Shown: one piece after another, positions 1-8,613 of the stretch
Position numbering within the stretch: the stretch's first letter is position 1
Layout of the letters: every line of letters begins with the position of its first letter
Assembly: GCA_015060455.1 (NCBI GenBank)
Contig: SUYM01000013.1
Location: forward strand, 1 to 64,000
DNA length: 64,000 nucleotides
Direction of reading: 5' to 3'
DNA from: Bacteroidales bacterium
Lineage (GTDB): Bacteria; Bacteroidota; Bacteroidia; Bacteroidales; UBA932
Notes under the pieces: generated by a model
The model's input: the letters and a program-made list of their open reading frames with translations, nothing else
Told to the model about the DNA's origin: nothing
Databases searched by the model: none
Made by a program: the position numbers and the translations under genes

Positions 1-1
1 C

Positions 2-79
2 ACCTCAGGCTCCGGTCTGAACAGCGGATCATATTCGGCGATGCGTACGCTGACGGGCGGACTGACCCTGACATTCTAG
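2..79 (+). CDS. SusC-like TonB-dependent receptor, C-terminal end only
   Basis: The first 25 codons of the window read in one frame to a TAG and end in ...MRTLTGGLTLTF, the alternating hydrophobic last strand with a terminal Phe that closes the beta-barrel of SusC-type outer-membrane receptors. The start lies outside the window. A SusD gene follows 115 bases downstream on the same strand, the usual SusC-SusD order. These receptors import glycans or other nutrients through the outer membrane using TonB energy. Only the tail is visible, so the substrate cannot be judged. Confidence 0.75.
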   Translation, partial: TSGSGLNSGSYSAMRTLTGGLTLTF

Positions 80-81
80 GA

Positions 82-179
82 AACTCGTCCGGAAAAACAC
101 CCCAAAACCCGGACGACATGGACAAAAACCGCAACTCGTCCGGGAAAACACCCCAAAACCCGGACGACATGGACAAAAC
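82..179. repeat. Two tandem 51-bp palindromic repeats between susC and susD
   Basis: Two near-identical copies start at 82 and 133 (period 51). Each holds an inverted repeat, CGTCCGG...CCCGGACG, around an A/C-rich loop, followed by ACATGGACAAAA. They fill the gap between the SusC stop and the SusD start. The hairpins could dampen read-through or protect the mRNA, giving unequal SusC and SusD levels; that role is inferred. Confidence 0.75.
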
Positions 180-194
180 AAAAACGAACAACAA

Positions 195-1823
195 ATGAAA
201 CGAATATATACTATAATGTCGGCGGCAGTACTGCTGGCATCATGTGCAGGATTTGATGAAATGGCACCGCAGGGCGGGACTCTGCTGGCCTCGCAGGTAA
301 AGACTGCAAACGAGTATGCCCCCTCACGAGGCAATGCCCCTTTCAACGGGATGTACACCAAATTAGGCGCGCCGGTGAGCGTTTTCGGAGGCGGTATTGA
401 CGGACGCCCTGACGATTTCGGTTTCATAATGATAGCCTTCTCGGGGGATCTTGAAGCCGCCGACATCGTGACCGCAAACAGCGGCTACAACTGGTTCTCG
501 ACCTGCGGGGCGCTCACTTCCCGCAACGGAGACTACGCCAATCCGTACATCAGATATGCAGCACCATATAACGGAATCGCTGCGGCAAACGAAATCATAA
601 GCACATATCCGTCGGACAGCAGCGAGCCTGAAATCCTTTACAAACTTGCACAGGCGCGTGCCATCAGAGCATTCTCCTATCTGAATCTGGCTCCATATTT
701 CCAGTTCCGCTACGAGACATCAGCAGACCTTCCGTGCGTCCCTCTTGTGACAGAAAAAACGGAAAATTTTACTGAGAACCCTCGTGCATCAGTGGCGCAG
801 ATATACGCACTGATAATGGACGACCTGAATTTTGCCATTGACAATCTCGACGGATATGTCCGTACAGACAAGAGCAGAATCGACATTCAGACAGCATACG
901 GACTTCGCGCACGTGCCAACCTCTATATGGGCAACTATGCCCAGGCCGCCTCTGATGCCGAAAAGGCTGCCGAAGGATATCTGCCGGCGACGATAGAAGA
1001 GATGTCAACTCCTTCATTCTACAATATAAGCGAGCATAACTGGATCTGGGGATATGACATGACGACCGATGTGGCCATGACCAATCCATACGCGACGGCC
1101 AGCGCATGGATAAGGTCGTTTTCGGGAGACGGCTATTCGGCCGGAACACAGGTATATTCGTGCATCAACAACCTGCTGTACAACAAGATACCGGACACGG
1201 ACGTACGCAAGGGCTGGTGGGTGAACGCCCAGTTGGAATCTCCTCTGCTTGATGCCATATCATGGAACGGAGTCAGCGGCAGAGACATTTCCACCCTCGA
1301 AATAGAAAACGTGAAACTGCCGTTCCTGCCATATACCAATGTCAAGTTCGGAATGAACTCCATCGGAGGCACCAACAATGACGAGGACTGGCCTTTCATG
1401 AGGGTAGAGGAGATGATTCTTATCCAGGCCGAGGGATATGCGCGCTCAGGCAACCCGGCCGAAGGCAAGCGGATTCTTGAAGATTTTGTCAGGACATATC
1501 GCGACCCAGCATATTCGGCAGACGCAGGCGGGCGCACCCTCGAAGATGAGATATGGTACCAGAGACGTGTGGAACTCTGGGGCGAAGGCTTTGCAAACCC
1601 GGACACCCGCCGACTCGGCAAGCCGCTTGTGCGCTTCCATGATGCCGCATCCAGCAACTTCCCTGCCGCCTTCCGCTTCAACATGCCTGCCGACGACGGC
1701 TGGTGGCTGATGCGTTTCTCCACCGCAGAGACCAACACCAATCTGTCCATCGTCAACAACTCCGGCGGCACCCAGCCTGTCCAGGACCAGTATCCTGAAC
1801 TCAGGGACGGGGTGACTGATTGA
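195..1823 (+). CDS. SusD-like nutrient-binding outer-membrane lipoprotein
   Basis: This 542-residue protein starts with a lipoprotein signal (MKRIYTIMSAAVLLASC, lipid Cys17). It then shows the SusD pattern: an N-terminal TPR-rich helical half (for example LYKLAQARAIRAFSYLNLAP near residues 155-175 and TAYGLRARANLYMGNYAQA near 233-251) and a C-terminal region with VEEMILIQAEGYARSGNPAEG and YQRRVELWGEGF. SusD proteins lie over the SusC barrel at the cell surface and bind the incoming ligand. It directly follows the partial SusC, so the two should form one complex. No enzyme follows on this strand, so the substrate is unknown. The lipobox-bearing start supports the ATG chosen. Confidence 0.9.
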   Translation: MKRIYTIMSAAVLLASCAGFDEMAPQGGTLLASQVKTANEYAPSRGNAPFNGMYTKLGAPVSVFGGGIDGRPDDFGFIMIAFSGDLEAADIVTANSGYNWFSTCGALTSRNGDYANPYIRYAAPYNGIAAANEIISTYPSDSSEPEILYKLAQARAIRAFSYLNLAPYFQFRYETSADLPCVPLVTEKTENFTENPRASVAQIYALIMDDLNFAIDNLDGYVRTDKSRIDIQTAYGLRARANLYMGNYAQAASDAEKAAEGYLPATIEEMSTPSFYNISEHNWIWGYDMTTDVAMTNPYATASAWIRSFSGDGYSAGTQVYSCINNLLYNKIPDTDVRKGWWVNAQLESPLLDAISWNGVSGRDISTLEIENVKLPFLPYTNVKFGMNSIGGTNNDEDWPFMRVEEMILIQAEGYARSGNPAEGKRILEDFVRTYRDPAYSADAGGRTLEDEIWYQRRVELWGEGFANPDTRRLGKPLVRFHDAASSNFPAAFRFNMPADDGWWLMRFSTAETNTNLSIVNNSGGTQPVQDQYPELRDGVTD

Positions 1824-1827
1824 AAAC

Positions 1828-1858
1828 AAGGGAGGTAACTAAACAAGTCGCCTCCCTT
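1828..1858 (+). terminator. Possible hairpin terminator after susD
   Basis: AAGGGAGG and CCTCCCTT form an 8-bp stem just after the SusD stop. The following tract (TTCGAATT) is a weak U-run, so this may be a 3'-end stabilising stem rather than a true intrinsic terminator. Confidence 0.45.
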
Positions 1859-2021
1859 CGAATTACACAGGGGCATACTGCCCATATCTCCAGATCCAAT
1901 ATACCCATACACTTTTCAAATTTTCAACACCAGGTATGATAACACTTGCAGGTGTCAGTTGCCATGACTGCTTCATCATACCCGACAACTGCCACAGCGC
2001 GCGGCATCAATACTATACACA

Positions 2022-2050
2022 AAGGCGATGCACGTATGGAGCATCGCCTT
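2022..2050 (-). terminator. Intrinsic terminator of the GH3/Sus operon
   Basis: A perfect 10-bp stem (AAGGCGATGC / GCATCGCCTT, 9-base loop) lies 6 bases past the stop of the GH3-EEP gene. Read on the minus strand it is followed by TTTGTGTATAG. It would end the long minus-strand operon. Confidence 0.7.
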
Positions 2051-2056
2051 CTAGCA

Positions 2057-4876
2057 TTAAAAGACAAGATTTGACATTATCGGATAATGGTCAGAAATAT
2101 AAGGGACTCCCTCATACTGCCTGACTATTGTACAATAGTCCCTGCACAAAGAGAATCCGGAGTGGTAAATGTAATCTATCACCAGCGCACGAGTCCCCCA
2201 TCCGTTGTATGTGCCTATATTGTCCGTCTTTCCGGCAGAAGCCCTCGCACTGGACATTCTCTCATCCAGTTCATCAAGAACAGGGTTGTCCGGTTCTACA
2301 TTGAAGTCACCTGTCAGGACCATCGGCAGCCCATCCTTATTCATCTCGGCAATTTTCCGAACTATCAGATCAAGCCCCTTCCGTTGTGCCTCACGTCCAG
2401 AATGATCAAGATGCGTATTCACGTAGAAAAACTTCCTGCCACTGTCCTTCATAGTCATCAATGCCCATGTAGCCGTACGTTTGTATGCGGCATCCCAGCC
2501 CTTTGACGGCACATCAGGGGTTTCGGAAAGCCAATATGTCCCCCAATCATTCAATTCCACTGTCGCATTGTTGTAGAAAATTGACATATGTTCGCCCTTG
2601 CTTACGCCATCGTCACGGCCGACACCGATGCAGGAATACTCCTTCAGGGATTCAGACATATACTTCACCTGCTCCGGAAGAGCCTCCTGAAGTCCGAAGA
2701 CATCCGGAGCACAATCCCTGATCATAGCAGGCGAGGCTGCCGCACGATGCTTCCACTGATTGTCACCATCCTTGGCACTGATCACCCTTATGTTATAGGA
2801 CAAGACCTTCAGTTCATTGCCGGCGGGTCCTACTGTAACCTGAGTCTCAAGCACAACATCTTCGACAGAGGCTCCTACATAAATATTGAATTTGCCCGGA
2901 TTGACCCTCCAGTCGTGACTGTTGACATCGTAGAATGCAAACGCTTCCTTATCCAGATGCAGTGTAACACGTTCAGATTCTCCCTTCGTCAAAAGCACCT
3001 TCGCATATCCTTTAAGTTCCTTCAAAGGTCTGAGCACAGTAGGATTCTGTTCGCCCACATAGATCTGGGCCACCTCTGCCGCAGTTCTCTGACCTGTATT
3101 TGTCAGCGTAAAGGAAACATCAAAGCCATCTCCGGCAGGGATAACTGACAGTCCGGAATACTTGAACGAAGAATATGTAAGCCCGTGACCGAAAGGATAT
3201 GATGGCTTTACCCCGCTCCGCTCATAACCTCGGTAACCGACAAACACACCCTCCTCATATGTGACATACCTATTGGTAAGTCCGCGCTTAGTCAATGCAG
3301 GACCTGCAAAATAGTTCGCACTTGAAGGGTTGTCTTCCAGACGGCTTTCAAATGTCATAGGCAATCTTCCGGATGGGGATATTTCACCTGAAAGTATCCT
3401 TGCTATCGCAAGACCGCCCTCCTGACCCGGATACCAGCCCATAAGAATGGCGGCCGCCTTGTCCTTCCATCTTGACATATCCACAGAGCCTCCGGCATAT
3501 ACAACTACAATAACATTCTCATTGTGCTTCAGAGCAAACTCAATAAGTTCGTCCTGTCCGCCTGGAAGTTGGAAGGACCTGTCACTGTTTTCCTTTTCAG
3601 TCGCCCTGTCATATCCGACGCTCACCACGACAGCCGATGCCTGTTCAAGAGCACGGATATTCTCAGCAGAAGCATAATCTCCCTCTGTATCTATAAGACT
3701 TACCGGCCATTTTGAGCCAAGGGCCTGCATACCCTCATATAGGGATATCGAATATAACGGGTCCACAGAGCCGCTGCCGCCACCACAAGGAATGACCTGA
3801 GCACGCGGTCCCATGACAACCGTCTTATTTCTGCGTCCGGCCTTCAACGGAAGCACACCGTCATTCTTCAGCAAGACCACAGACTCACATGCGAGTCTAT
3901 ATGCGACATCTCGAGAATAAGGGTTATCCTCCTTAATGGTAGTATCCAGCTGAGGACGGTCCAGAAAACCGTAAGCAATGAGTGACTGAAGTATATTCTG
4001 AACCTTTTCATCAATTTCAGACTCCAGAATCACACCATTGTCTATCATCGGCTTGAGGTGTTCATATTTCATACAGAACCCATGCGGCATCTCAAGATCC
4101 AGTCCTCCCTTGACACATCCGAGAGGAGAATATGTGGAGGTCCAGTCAGACATGACAAATCCCTCAAAGCCCCATCCGTTCTTCAGGTTATCCCTGATCA
4201 GCCAGGAATTTTCAGCCGCATGTACATTATTAAGAAGGCTGTATGCCGTCATCACAGATGCCACATCTGCGCGCTCGACAGCAGCACGGAATGCAGGAAA
4301 ATATATTTCATTGATAGTCCTCTCGTCCGCATCAGAACTCAAATGTATACGGTCTCCCTCCTGATTGTTCAAGGCAAAATGCTTGACTGTCGCCATGACA
4401 TCCTGCGACTGGAGTCCCCGAATGTATTCCACTGCTGTTTCTGATGCCAGAAAAGGATCTTCGCCAAAATACTCGAAATTGCGCCCGCACTGGGGATTTC
4501 TCGCGATATTGACACCAGGCCCGAGAAGTATATGCACACCACGGGCACGGGAATCCTGACCGAGTGCGACACCCATTTCATGAACAAGTCCGCGGTTCCA
4601 TGTTGCAGCAGCCGCGACTCCACTTGCAAACAAAGTACTCTTTGTGTTGTTTCTTACACCCTGAGGTCCATCGGCCATTCTTATAAGAGGTATGCCCAGA
4701 CGCTCAAGGGGGCGGATATAGAATCCGTCCTCCGAGCCTCCGATATAGGAAATCTTCTCCTCTAATGTCATCTGCCTGACAAGGTCAGCCGCCCTGTCCT
4801 TGTGTTCCTGAGTGATCCGTTGAGCAAAAGATAATGTAGAAATGCAGATGAAGACAAGAGCAAGTAATTTTTTCAT
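2057..4876 (-). CDS. GH3 beta-glycosidase fused to an endonuclease/exonuclease/phosphatase domain
   Basis: The 939-residue protein starts at MKKLLALVF (signal peptide ending ...SFAQ); an in-frame ATG 18 codons upstream would spoil the signal. Residues about 25-310 are the GH3 N-domain with KH at 165-166 and the nucleophile Asp244 in VMSDW. Residues 325-560 are the GH3 C-domain, with acid/base candidates Glu427/Glu429 before SDR. Residues 570-670 are the fibronectin III-like domain. From 688 to the end is a complete EEP hydrolase with Asn695, Glu731, His822, Asp857/Asn859 and Asp929-His930 (SDHYP). GH3 enzymes release terminal beta-linked sugars; EEP enzymes cut phosphoester bonds with a divalent metal. 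The protein should act in the periplasm or at the surface. It is last in the Sus operon, one base after the preceding stop. The joined activities suggest a phosphorylated glycoconjugate substrate (inference). Confidence 0.88.
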   Translation of the reverse strand: MKKLLALVFICISTLSFAQRITQEHKDRAADLVRQMTLEEKISYIGGSEDGFYIRPLERLGIPLIRMADGPQGVRNNTKSTLFASGVAAAATWNRGLVHEMGVALGQDSRARGVHILLGPGVNIARNPQCGRNFEYFGEDPFLASETAVEYIRGLQSQDVMATVKHFALNNQEGDRIHLSSDADERTINEIYFPAFRAAVERADVASVMTAYSLLNNVHAAENSWLIRDNLKNGWGFEGFVMSDWTSTYSPLGCVKGGLDLEMPHGFCMKYEHLKPMIDNGVILESEIDEKVQNILQSLIAYGFLDRPQLDTTIKEDNPYSRDVAYRLACESVVLLKNDGVLPLKAGRRNKTVVMGPRAQVIPCGGGSGSVDPLYSISLYEGMQALGSKWPVSLIDTEGDYASAENIRALEQASAVVVSVGYDRATEKENSDRSFQLPGGQDELIEFALKHNENVIVVVYAGGSVDMSRWKDKAAAILMGWYPGQEGGLAIARILSGEISPSGRLPMTFESRLEDNPSSANYFAGPALTKRGLTNRYVTYEEGVFVGYRGYERSGVKPSYPFGHGLTYSSFKYSGLSVIPAGDGFDVSFTLTNTGQRTAAEVAQIYVGEQNPTVLRPLKELKGYAKVLLTKGESERVTLHLDKEAFAFYDVNSHDWRVNPGKFNIYVGASVEDVVLETQVTVGPAGNELKVLSYNIRVISAKDGDNQWKHRAAASPAMIRDCAPDVFGLQEALPEQVKYMSESLKEYSCIGVGRDDGVSKGEHMSIFYNNATVELNDWGTYWLSETPDVPSKGWDAAYKRTATWALMTMKDSGRKFFYVNTHLDHSGREAQRKGLDLIVRKIAEMNKDGLPMVLTGDFNVEPDNPVLDELDERMSSARASAGKTDNIGTYNGWGTRALVIDYIYHSGFSLCRDYCTIVRQYEGVPYISDHYPIMSNLVF

Positions 4877-4877
4877 G

Positions 4878-6458
4878 CTAGTTAGCTGATTTTGGAGAGA
4901 TCTGATAGATGATGTGACGCTTATAGCCACCTACAAGGAAACCGTCATTGTATTTCACGATACCGCTTACTCCCTCCTTGCCGAACTTGGTTTCTGTGAG
5001 AGCGTCACCGAGCGCATAGTCCGATGTCAGTCCATGTGAGCTGTCTGTTCCGATTGCGCTACCAGCAACTGTCTTTACTACACCGTTTGCATAATCTCCA
5101 CCTACAGCCGGGATCAGCACTCTCAGGCGGCATGCAGTGAGGTCAGAGAAATAAAGATAACCGTCTGTATCAAGATACATGTGTCTTACCTGACCGATAG
5201 CCACATTCTTTGCAAGTCCCTCAAGCACTCCGTCATCTTCAGGAGCAGTCGAACTTCCGGCGATATGAGTTTCCTCACCAGTTGCAGTGTCCACCATGAT
5301 GATCTTGCTGTCAGTATTGTTAGGGCCGACAAAGAGCTTTGACTTGTCAGCGTTGAGAGCCAGTGCAAACGGCTTGATCGAGAGAGGAAGTTCCGACACA
5401 TTGCCCGAAGCATCAACCTTGATTACTTTTGACTTATCTCTCAACGAGCAGTAGAGATATGTACCGTCATGAGCGACACCCTGAGGATTGGCACCTGACA
5501 AAGAATAATCGCTGTCTCCTGATTTCAGGGTAAATTTCGAATATGCACCGTTTTCAACATAACCGATCTCGTTGGCTCCCTTGACAGCGGCATATACCTT
5601 GCTTCCATTTGAGCAGATTCCATATACATGCTTGTTTCCAGTACCGGTTCCGGTTGCCACATAGGTTACATTCTTGGAATTCATATCGACATAATGTATT
5701 GCACTCTGTTTTGTCGCATTTGAAATACAGAGTTTTCCATCTGCATCCCAACACAATCCGTCAGGGAAATAGAAATGCAGTTCTGTTCCGTCAATGCTTC
5801 CGCCTGCTACAGCATTTTCCGCTTCGGTCGAGCTTGGATTTCCAGCCCACTTAGACACCTCATACTGAGGCAATGAATAATAGACAAATTTTTCAGACTG
5901 TGCTGTCTTTCCATTCTTTGAAACTGTGATCTGATGCTCACCTTTAGCAAGGGACGGCATATCAAATCTGAAGAAGTCATCATATGCTAAAGTCGGGGTG
6001 ATGACAGTTTCGCCAATCTTGATGGTTGCGTCTTCAAATCCGGCTCCTTCCACAGTCACAATATCACCCGCTGTAACAACGGAAGCATTGCATTCAGTGA
6101 TGGAGAGTGCTGCCTCAACAGTAAATTTGACAGCAGCTGAACTCTTGTCTCCGACCTTGACTGCTACGTCCACCTGACCGGCTTCGATTTCAGGCACGGT
6201 CACGACCAGTTCTGTCGCCGAAGCCTGAGCAACTGTTGCGGCAGCGGAACCGAATGTCACGACATTAGACGCTGCATCGGCAGAAAAGTTCTTGCCTGCA
6301 ATGGTAACAGACTCACCTGCCGGTGCAGAGTCAGGAGAGATTGATACTATTTCCGGAACCGCTGCCGGAGTTGTCGAATCCGAGTCTGAGTTATCACAAG
6401 AGACTCCAAGTAATGAAGCAGCAAACAGCGATGCTGCAATAAAGAAAATCTTTTTCAT
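4878..6458 (-). CDS. IPT/TIG and NHL-repeat surface lipoprotein
   Basis: A 526-residue lipoprotein (MKKIFFIAASLFAASLLGVSC, lipid Cys21). After a short linker come two Ig-like TIG domains (about residues 33-115, with ISPDSAPAGESVTIAGKNF, and about 116-195). A six-bladed NHL/SMP-30-like propeller fills the C-terminal 320 residues (FPDGLCWDADGKLCISN, GICSNGSKVYAAV, GYLYFSDLTACRLRVL). In Sus operons, lipoproteins in this position act as surface glycan-binding proteins like SusE/F; that is the likely role but the ligand is unknown. It lies 6 bases after its paralogue upstream and 1 base before the GH3-EEP gene, so translation is probably coupled. Confidence 0.8.
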   Translation of the reverse strand: MKKIFFIAASLFAASLLGVSCDNSDSDSTTPAAVPEIVSISPDSAPAGESVTIAGKNFSADAASNVVTFGSAAATVAQASATELVVTVPEIEAGQVDVAVKVGDKSSAAVKFTVEAALSITECNASVVTAGDIVTVEGAGFEDATIKIGETVITPTLAYDDFFRFDMPSLAKGEHQITVSKNGKTAQSEKFVYYSLPQYEVSKWAGNPSSTEAENAVAGGSIDGTELHFYFPDGLCWDADGKLCISNATKQSAIHYVDMNSKNVTYVATGTGTGNKHVYGICSNGSKVYAAVKGANEIGYVENGAYSKFTLKSGDSDYSLSGANPQGVAHDGTYLYCSLRDKSKVIKVDASGNVSELPLSIKPFALALNADKSKLFVGPNNTDSKIIMVDTATGEETHIAGSSTAPEDDGVLEGLAKNVAIGQVRHMYLDTDGYLYFSDLTACRLRVLIPAVGGDYANGVVKTVAGSAIGTDSSHGLTSDYALGDALTETKFGKEGVSGIVKYNDGFLVGGYKRHIIYQISPKSAN

Positions 6459-6464
6459 AATGTA

Positions 6465-8453
6465 TTAATTATTGGTTTTTGGAATAATATTATATATCAC
6501 ATGGCGCTTTCCACCAGCAACGAGGAAGCCATTTCCATATTTAACAATACCTTCAATACCTTCTTTTCCAAATTTCGCCTCTGTTAGTCCATCTCCCAAT
6601 GAATGATCGGAGACATTTCCATGATTAGTATCTGTTCCAATGGCAGTACCCGCAAGAGTCTTTACAATACCATTTGAGTAATCTCCGCCCACTCCTGGGA
6701 TGAGAACTCTGAAGCGGCAGGCTGTAAGGTCTGAAAAATATAGATAGCCATCAGTATCGCAATACATACCTACCACCTGACCTATTGCAACAGACTTTGC
6801 AGGACCTTCAAGTACACCGTCATCTGTCGGCGTAGTTGAACTTCCGGCTATATGCGTCTCGGCCCAAGTAACCTTATCTAAAAGCATTATCTTACTATCG
6901 ATATTGTTCGGTCCTATAAAAATTGCTGATTTATCAAGGTTGAAAGCCATCGAATATGGTTTTACGCTCAACTGTTTCTCCTCCAATGTAAAATCTGAAG
7001 ATATCCTATTGAACATTAAGTTATTCCTGTTTGCCACATATAAATATGTTCCATCATGGAGAACTGACATCGGATTGTTAAAAGAATACGCATTGCCATC
7101 TTTGGTGGCGGAGATTGTCTTAAAGGTACCATTCTCCACATAACCGACAGTTGAATTTCCCTTAACTGCGACATAAACTATGTTACCATTTGCGCAAACG
7201 CCATAAGCCTCTTTCGTCACTGAAATTGCAGAGCTCATAGTCATGGCATCCATATCTATACAAGTAAGAGCTTTACCACTGTTATATGAGACCCAAAGGT
7301 CGCCATTTGCATCATAACACAGACCCATCGGAAAGTTAAACTGAGCCGTTCCATCAATGCCTCCTGCTTTGATTTCATTTGTATAATTTCCAGCCCACTT
7401 GGTCACATCATATCGAGGCAGATAGTAATATCTGAACTTCGGCGAAGCCACCGGAGCGGCAGCACCCTTGACCGATACGCTGAAAGTATAGTCAGTCGCC
7501 TTTTCAAGGCCGGAAGGCACAACCACAGAAAGTTCTGTCGATGATGCGGCAGAGACCTCACATGACACTTCTCCTACCATGACGGTATTTTCCGCTGCTA
7601 TAGCCGAGAAGCCTGTTCCGCTGATCTTCACAGTCTCGCCGGTTGTCAGAACATCGGATGACAATGCCGAGATAACTACCTCACGGATAGTTCCTGCAAA
7701 CACTCCTGAACGCTTGAGTTCCACCGGACCTGCAACCTCCTTGGTAATCACAGCCTCAGAACCCTTATATGCTGTAACGGTGAAACCATTTGCAAAAGTC
7801 TGAGGAAGCACTGCAAGGAAGTAATCTCCAGCCGGAATTGATGCTGCACCAGTATCCGGTACAAGAGAAACATTCTCCTGGTCCGCACCGGCAACACTGC
7901 AGTCAGCCACTGTAACGGATACATTTCCAGCCACCTTCTCATTATTCTTACCGGCAAAGACAACCTTTGTAATGCCTTCAGTCGTCACCTTTACTCTGAC
8001 AAGACCACAGACATTGCTGAATGCCAAAGAACCATTTGTAGAGTGAGCCACAGCAACATGGTAGAATGAATAATCCGCCTTTGCCGGCTGCTCTACAGGA
8101 ACTGATGTCGAAATCACTCCATTTGCAAGAGTCGCATCTGCATCATATGGAAGGAGTGCCCATACTTCAGAAGCGGATGCTGTTGTCGAAACAGCCGAAA
8201 GAGTTGTGCGCTCTCCGGCCTGATCCGCCTTATATTCAAGGTTTGCACCCGCATACATAATACCCACGCGATCCGTAGCCTCCCAAGAGACGATGCTCTT
8301 CTGAGCGCCTACAGCGATGGTGGCCTTTGCACCTACGGCGTCTGAAAAGGATGCCTGATAAACTGAACCTGCTGCGTCAATAGAGTTGTCCTTGACACAT
8401 GATGCGGTCGCCAATGCTACAAAGGCCGCCGCCATAATCTTAAACATCTTCAT
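6465..8453 (-). CDS. Fimbrillin-like/TIG/NHL-repeat lipoprotein, paralogue of its neighbour
   Basis: A 662-residue lipoprotein (ATASC, lipid Cys19). The N-terminal 240 residues have a Mfa/fimbrillin-like pattern (SIVSWEATDRVGIMYAG, then WALLPYDADA and a beta-rich domain). A TIG domain follows (about 255-340), then an NHL propeller closely related to the next gene's (YDVTKWAGN, GGIDGTAQFNFPMGLCYDANGD, DGYLYFSDLTACRFRVLIPG). The propeller half is visibly more AT-rich than the N-terminal half and than the paralogue, which suggests domain swapping or a later acquisition. The role is probably ligand binding at the surface for the SusCD system. The start could also be the second Met two codons in. 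Confidence 0.75.
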   Translation of the reverse strand: MKMFKIMAAAFVALATASCVKDNSIDAAGSVYQASFSDAVGAKATIAVGAQKSIVSWEATDRVGIMYAGANLEYKADQAGERTTLSAVSTTASASEVWALLPYDADATLANGVISTSVPVEQPAKADYSFYHVAVAHSTNGSLAFSNVCGLVRVKVTTEGITKVVFAGKNNEKVAGNVSVTVADCSVAGADQENVSLVPDTGAASIPAGDYFLAVLPQTFANGFTVTAYKGSEAVITKEVAGPVELKRSGVFAGTIREVVISALSSDVLTTGETVKISGTGFSAIAAENTVMVGEVSCEVSAASSTELSVVVPSGLEKATDYTFSVSVKGAAAPVASPKFRYYYLPRYDVTKWAGNYTNEIKAGGIDGTAQFNFPMGLCYDANGDLWVSYNSGKALTCIDMDAMTMSSAISVTKEAYGVCANGNIVYVAVKGNSTVGYVENGTFKTISATKDGNAYSFNNPMSVLHDGTYLYVANRNNLMFNRISSDFTLEEKQLSVKPYSMAFNLDKSAIFIGPNNIDSKIMLLDKVTWAETHIAGSSTTPTDDGVLEGPAKSVAIGQVVGMYCDTDGYLYFSDLTACRFRVLIPGVGGDYSNGIVKTLAGTAIGTDTNHGNVSDHSLGDGLTEAKFGKEGIEGIVKYGNGFLVAGGKRHVIYNIIPKTNN

Positions 8454-8465
8454 ATTCTTCGCAGA

Positions 8466-8606
8466 TTAAAATATTTCCAGATAATTATCACTTCCCTCAC
8501 CGGCATAAGCCTCATTGTTGCCGCTGATGCAGAGTACGCCCTCGTTAAGAACAGTCCATTCAAGAACTGCAGGGGACTGGTAGTCCCCATTAATCAGTTT
8601 ATTCAT
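8466..8606 (-). CDS. 46-residue small protein in the Sus operon
   Basis: A short ORF with ATG at 8606 and TAA at 8466 fits exactly between two operon genes (7 bases after one, 12 before the next). It reads MNKLINGDYQSPAVLEW... through GVLCISG to an acidic, aromatic tail (NYLEIF). It has no signal peptide or membrane helix. The layout YxSP-x-VLE-x(5-8)-GVLCxSG followed by an acidic end resembles very small proteins often seen in Bacteroidales genomes, whose function I do not know. Tight packing favours real translation, but only comparison with relatives can prove it. Confidence 0.5.
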   Translation of the reverse strand: MNKLINGDYQSPAVLEWTVLNEGVLCISGNNEAYAGEGSDNYLEIF

Positions 8607-8613
8607 AATAAGA

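Noticed and set aside
82..179. A CRISPR array
   Set aside because: There are only two units, directly adjacent without variable spacers, and no cas genes in the window.
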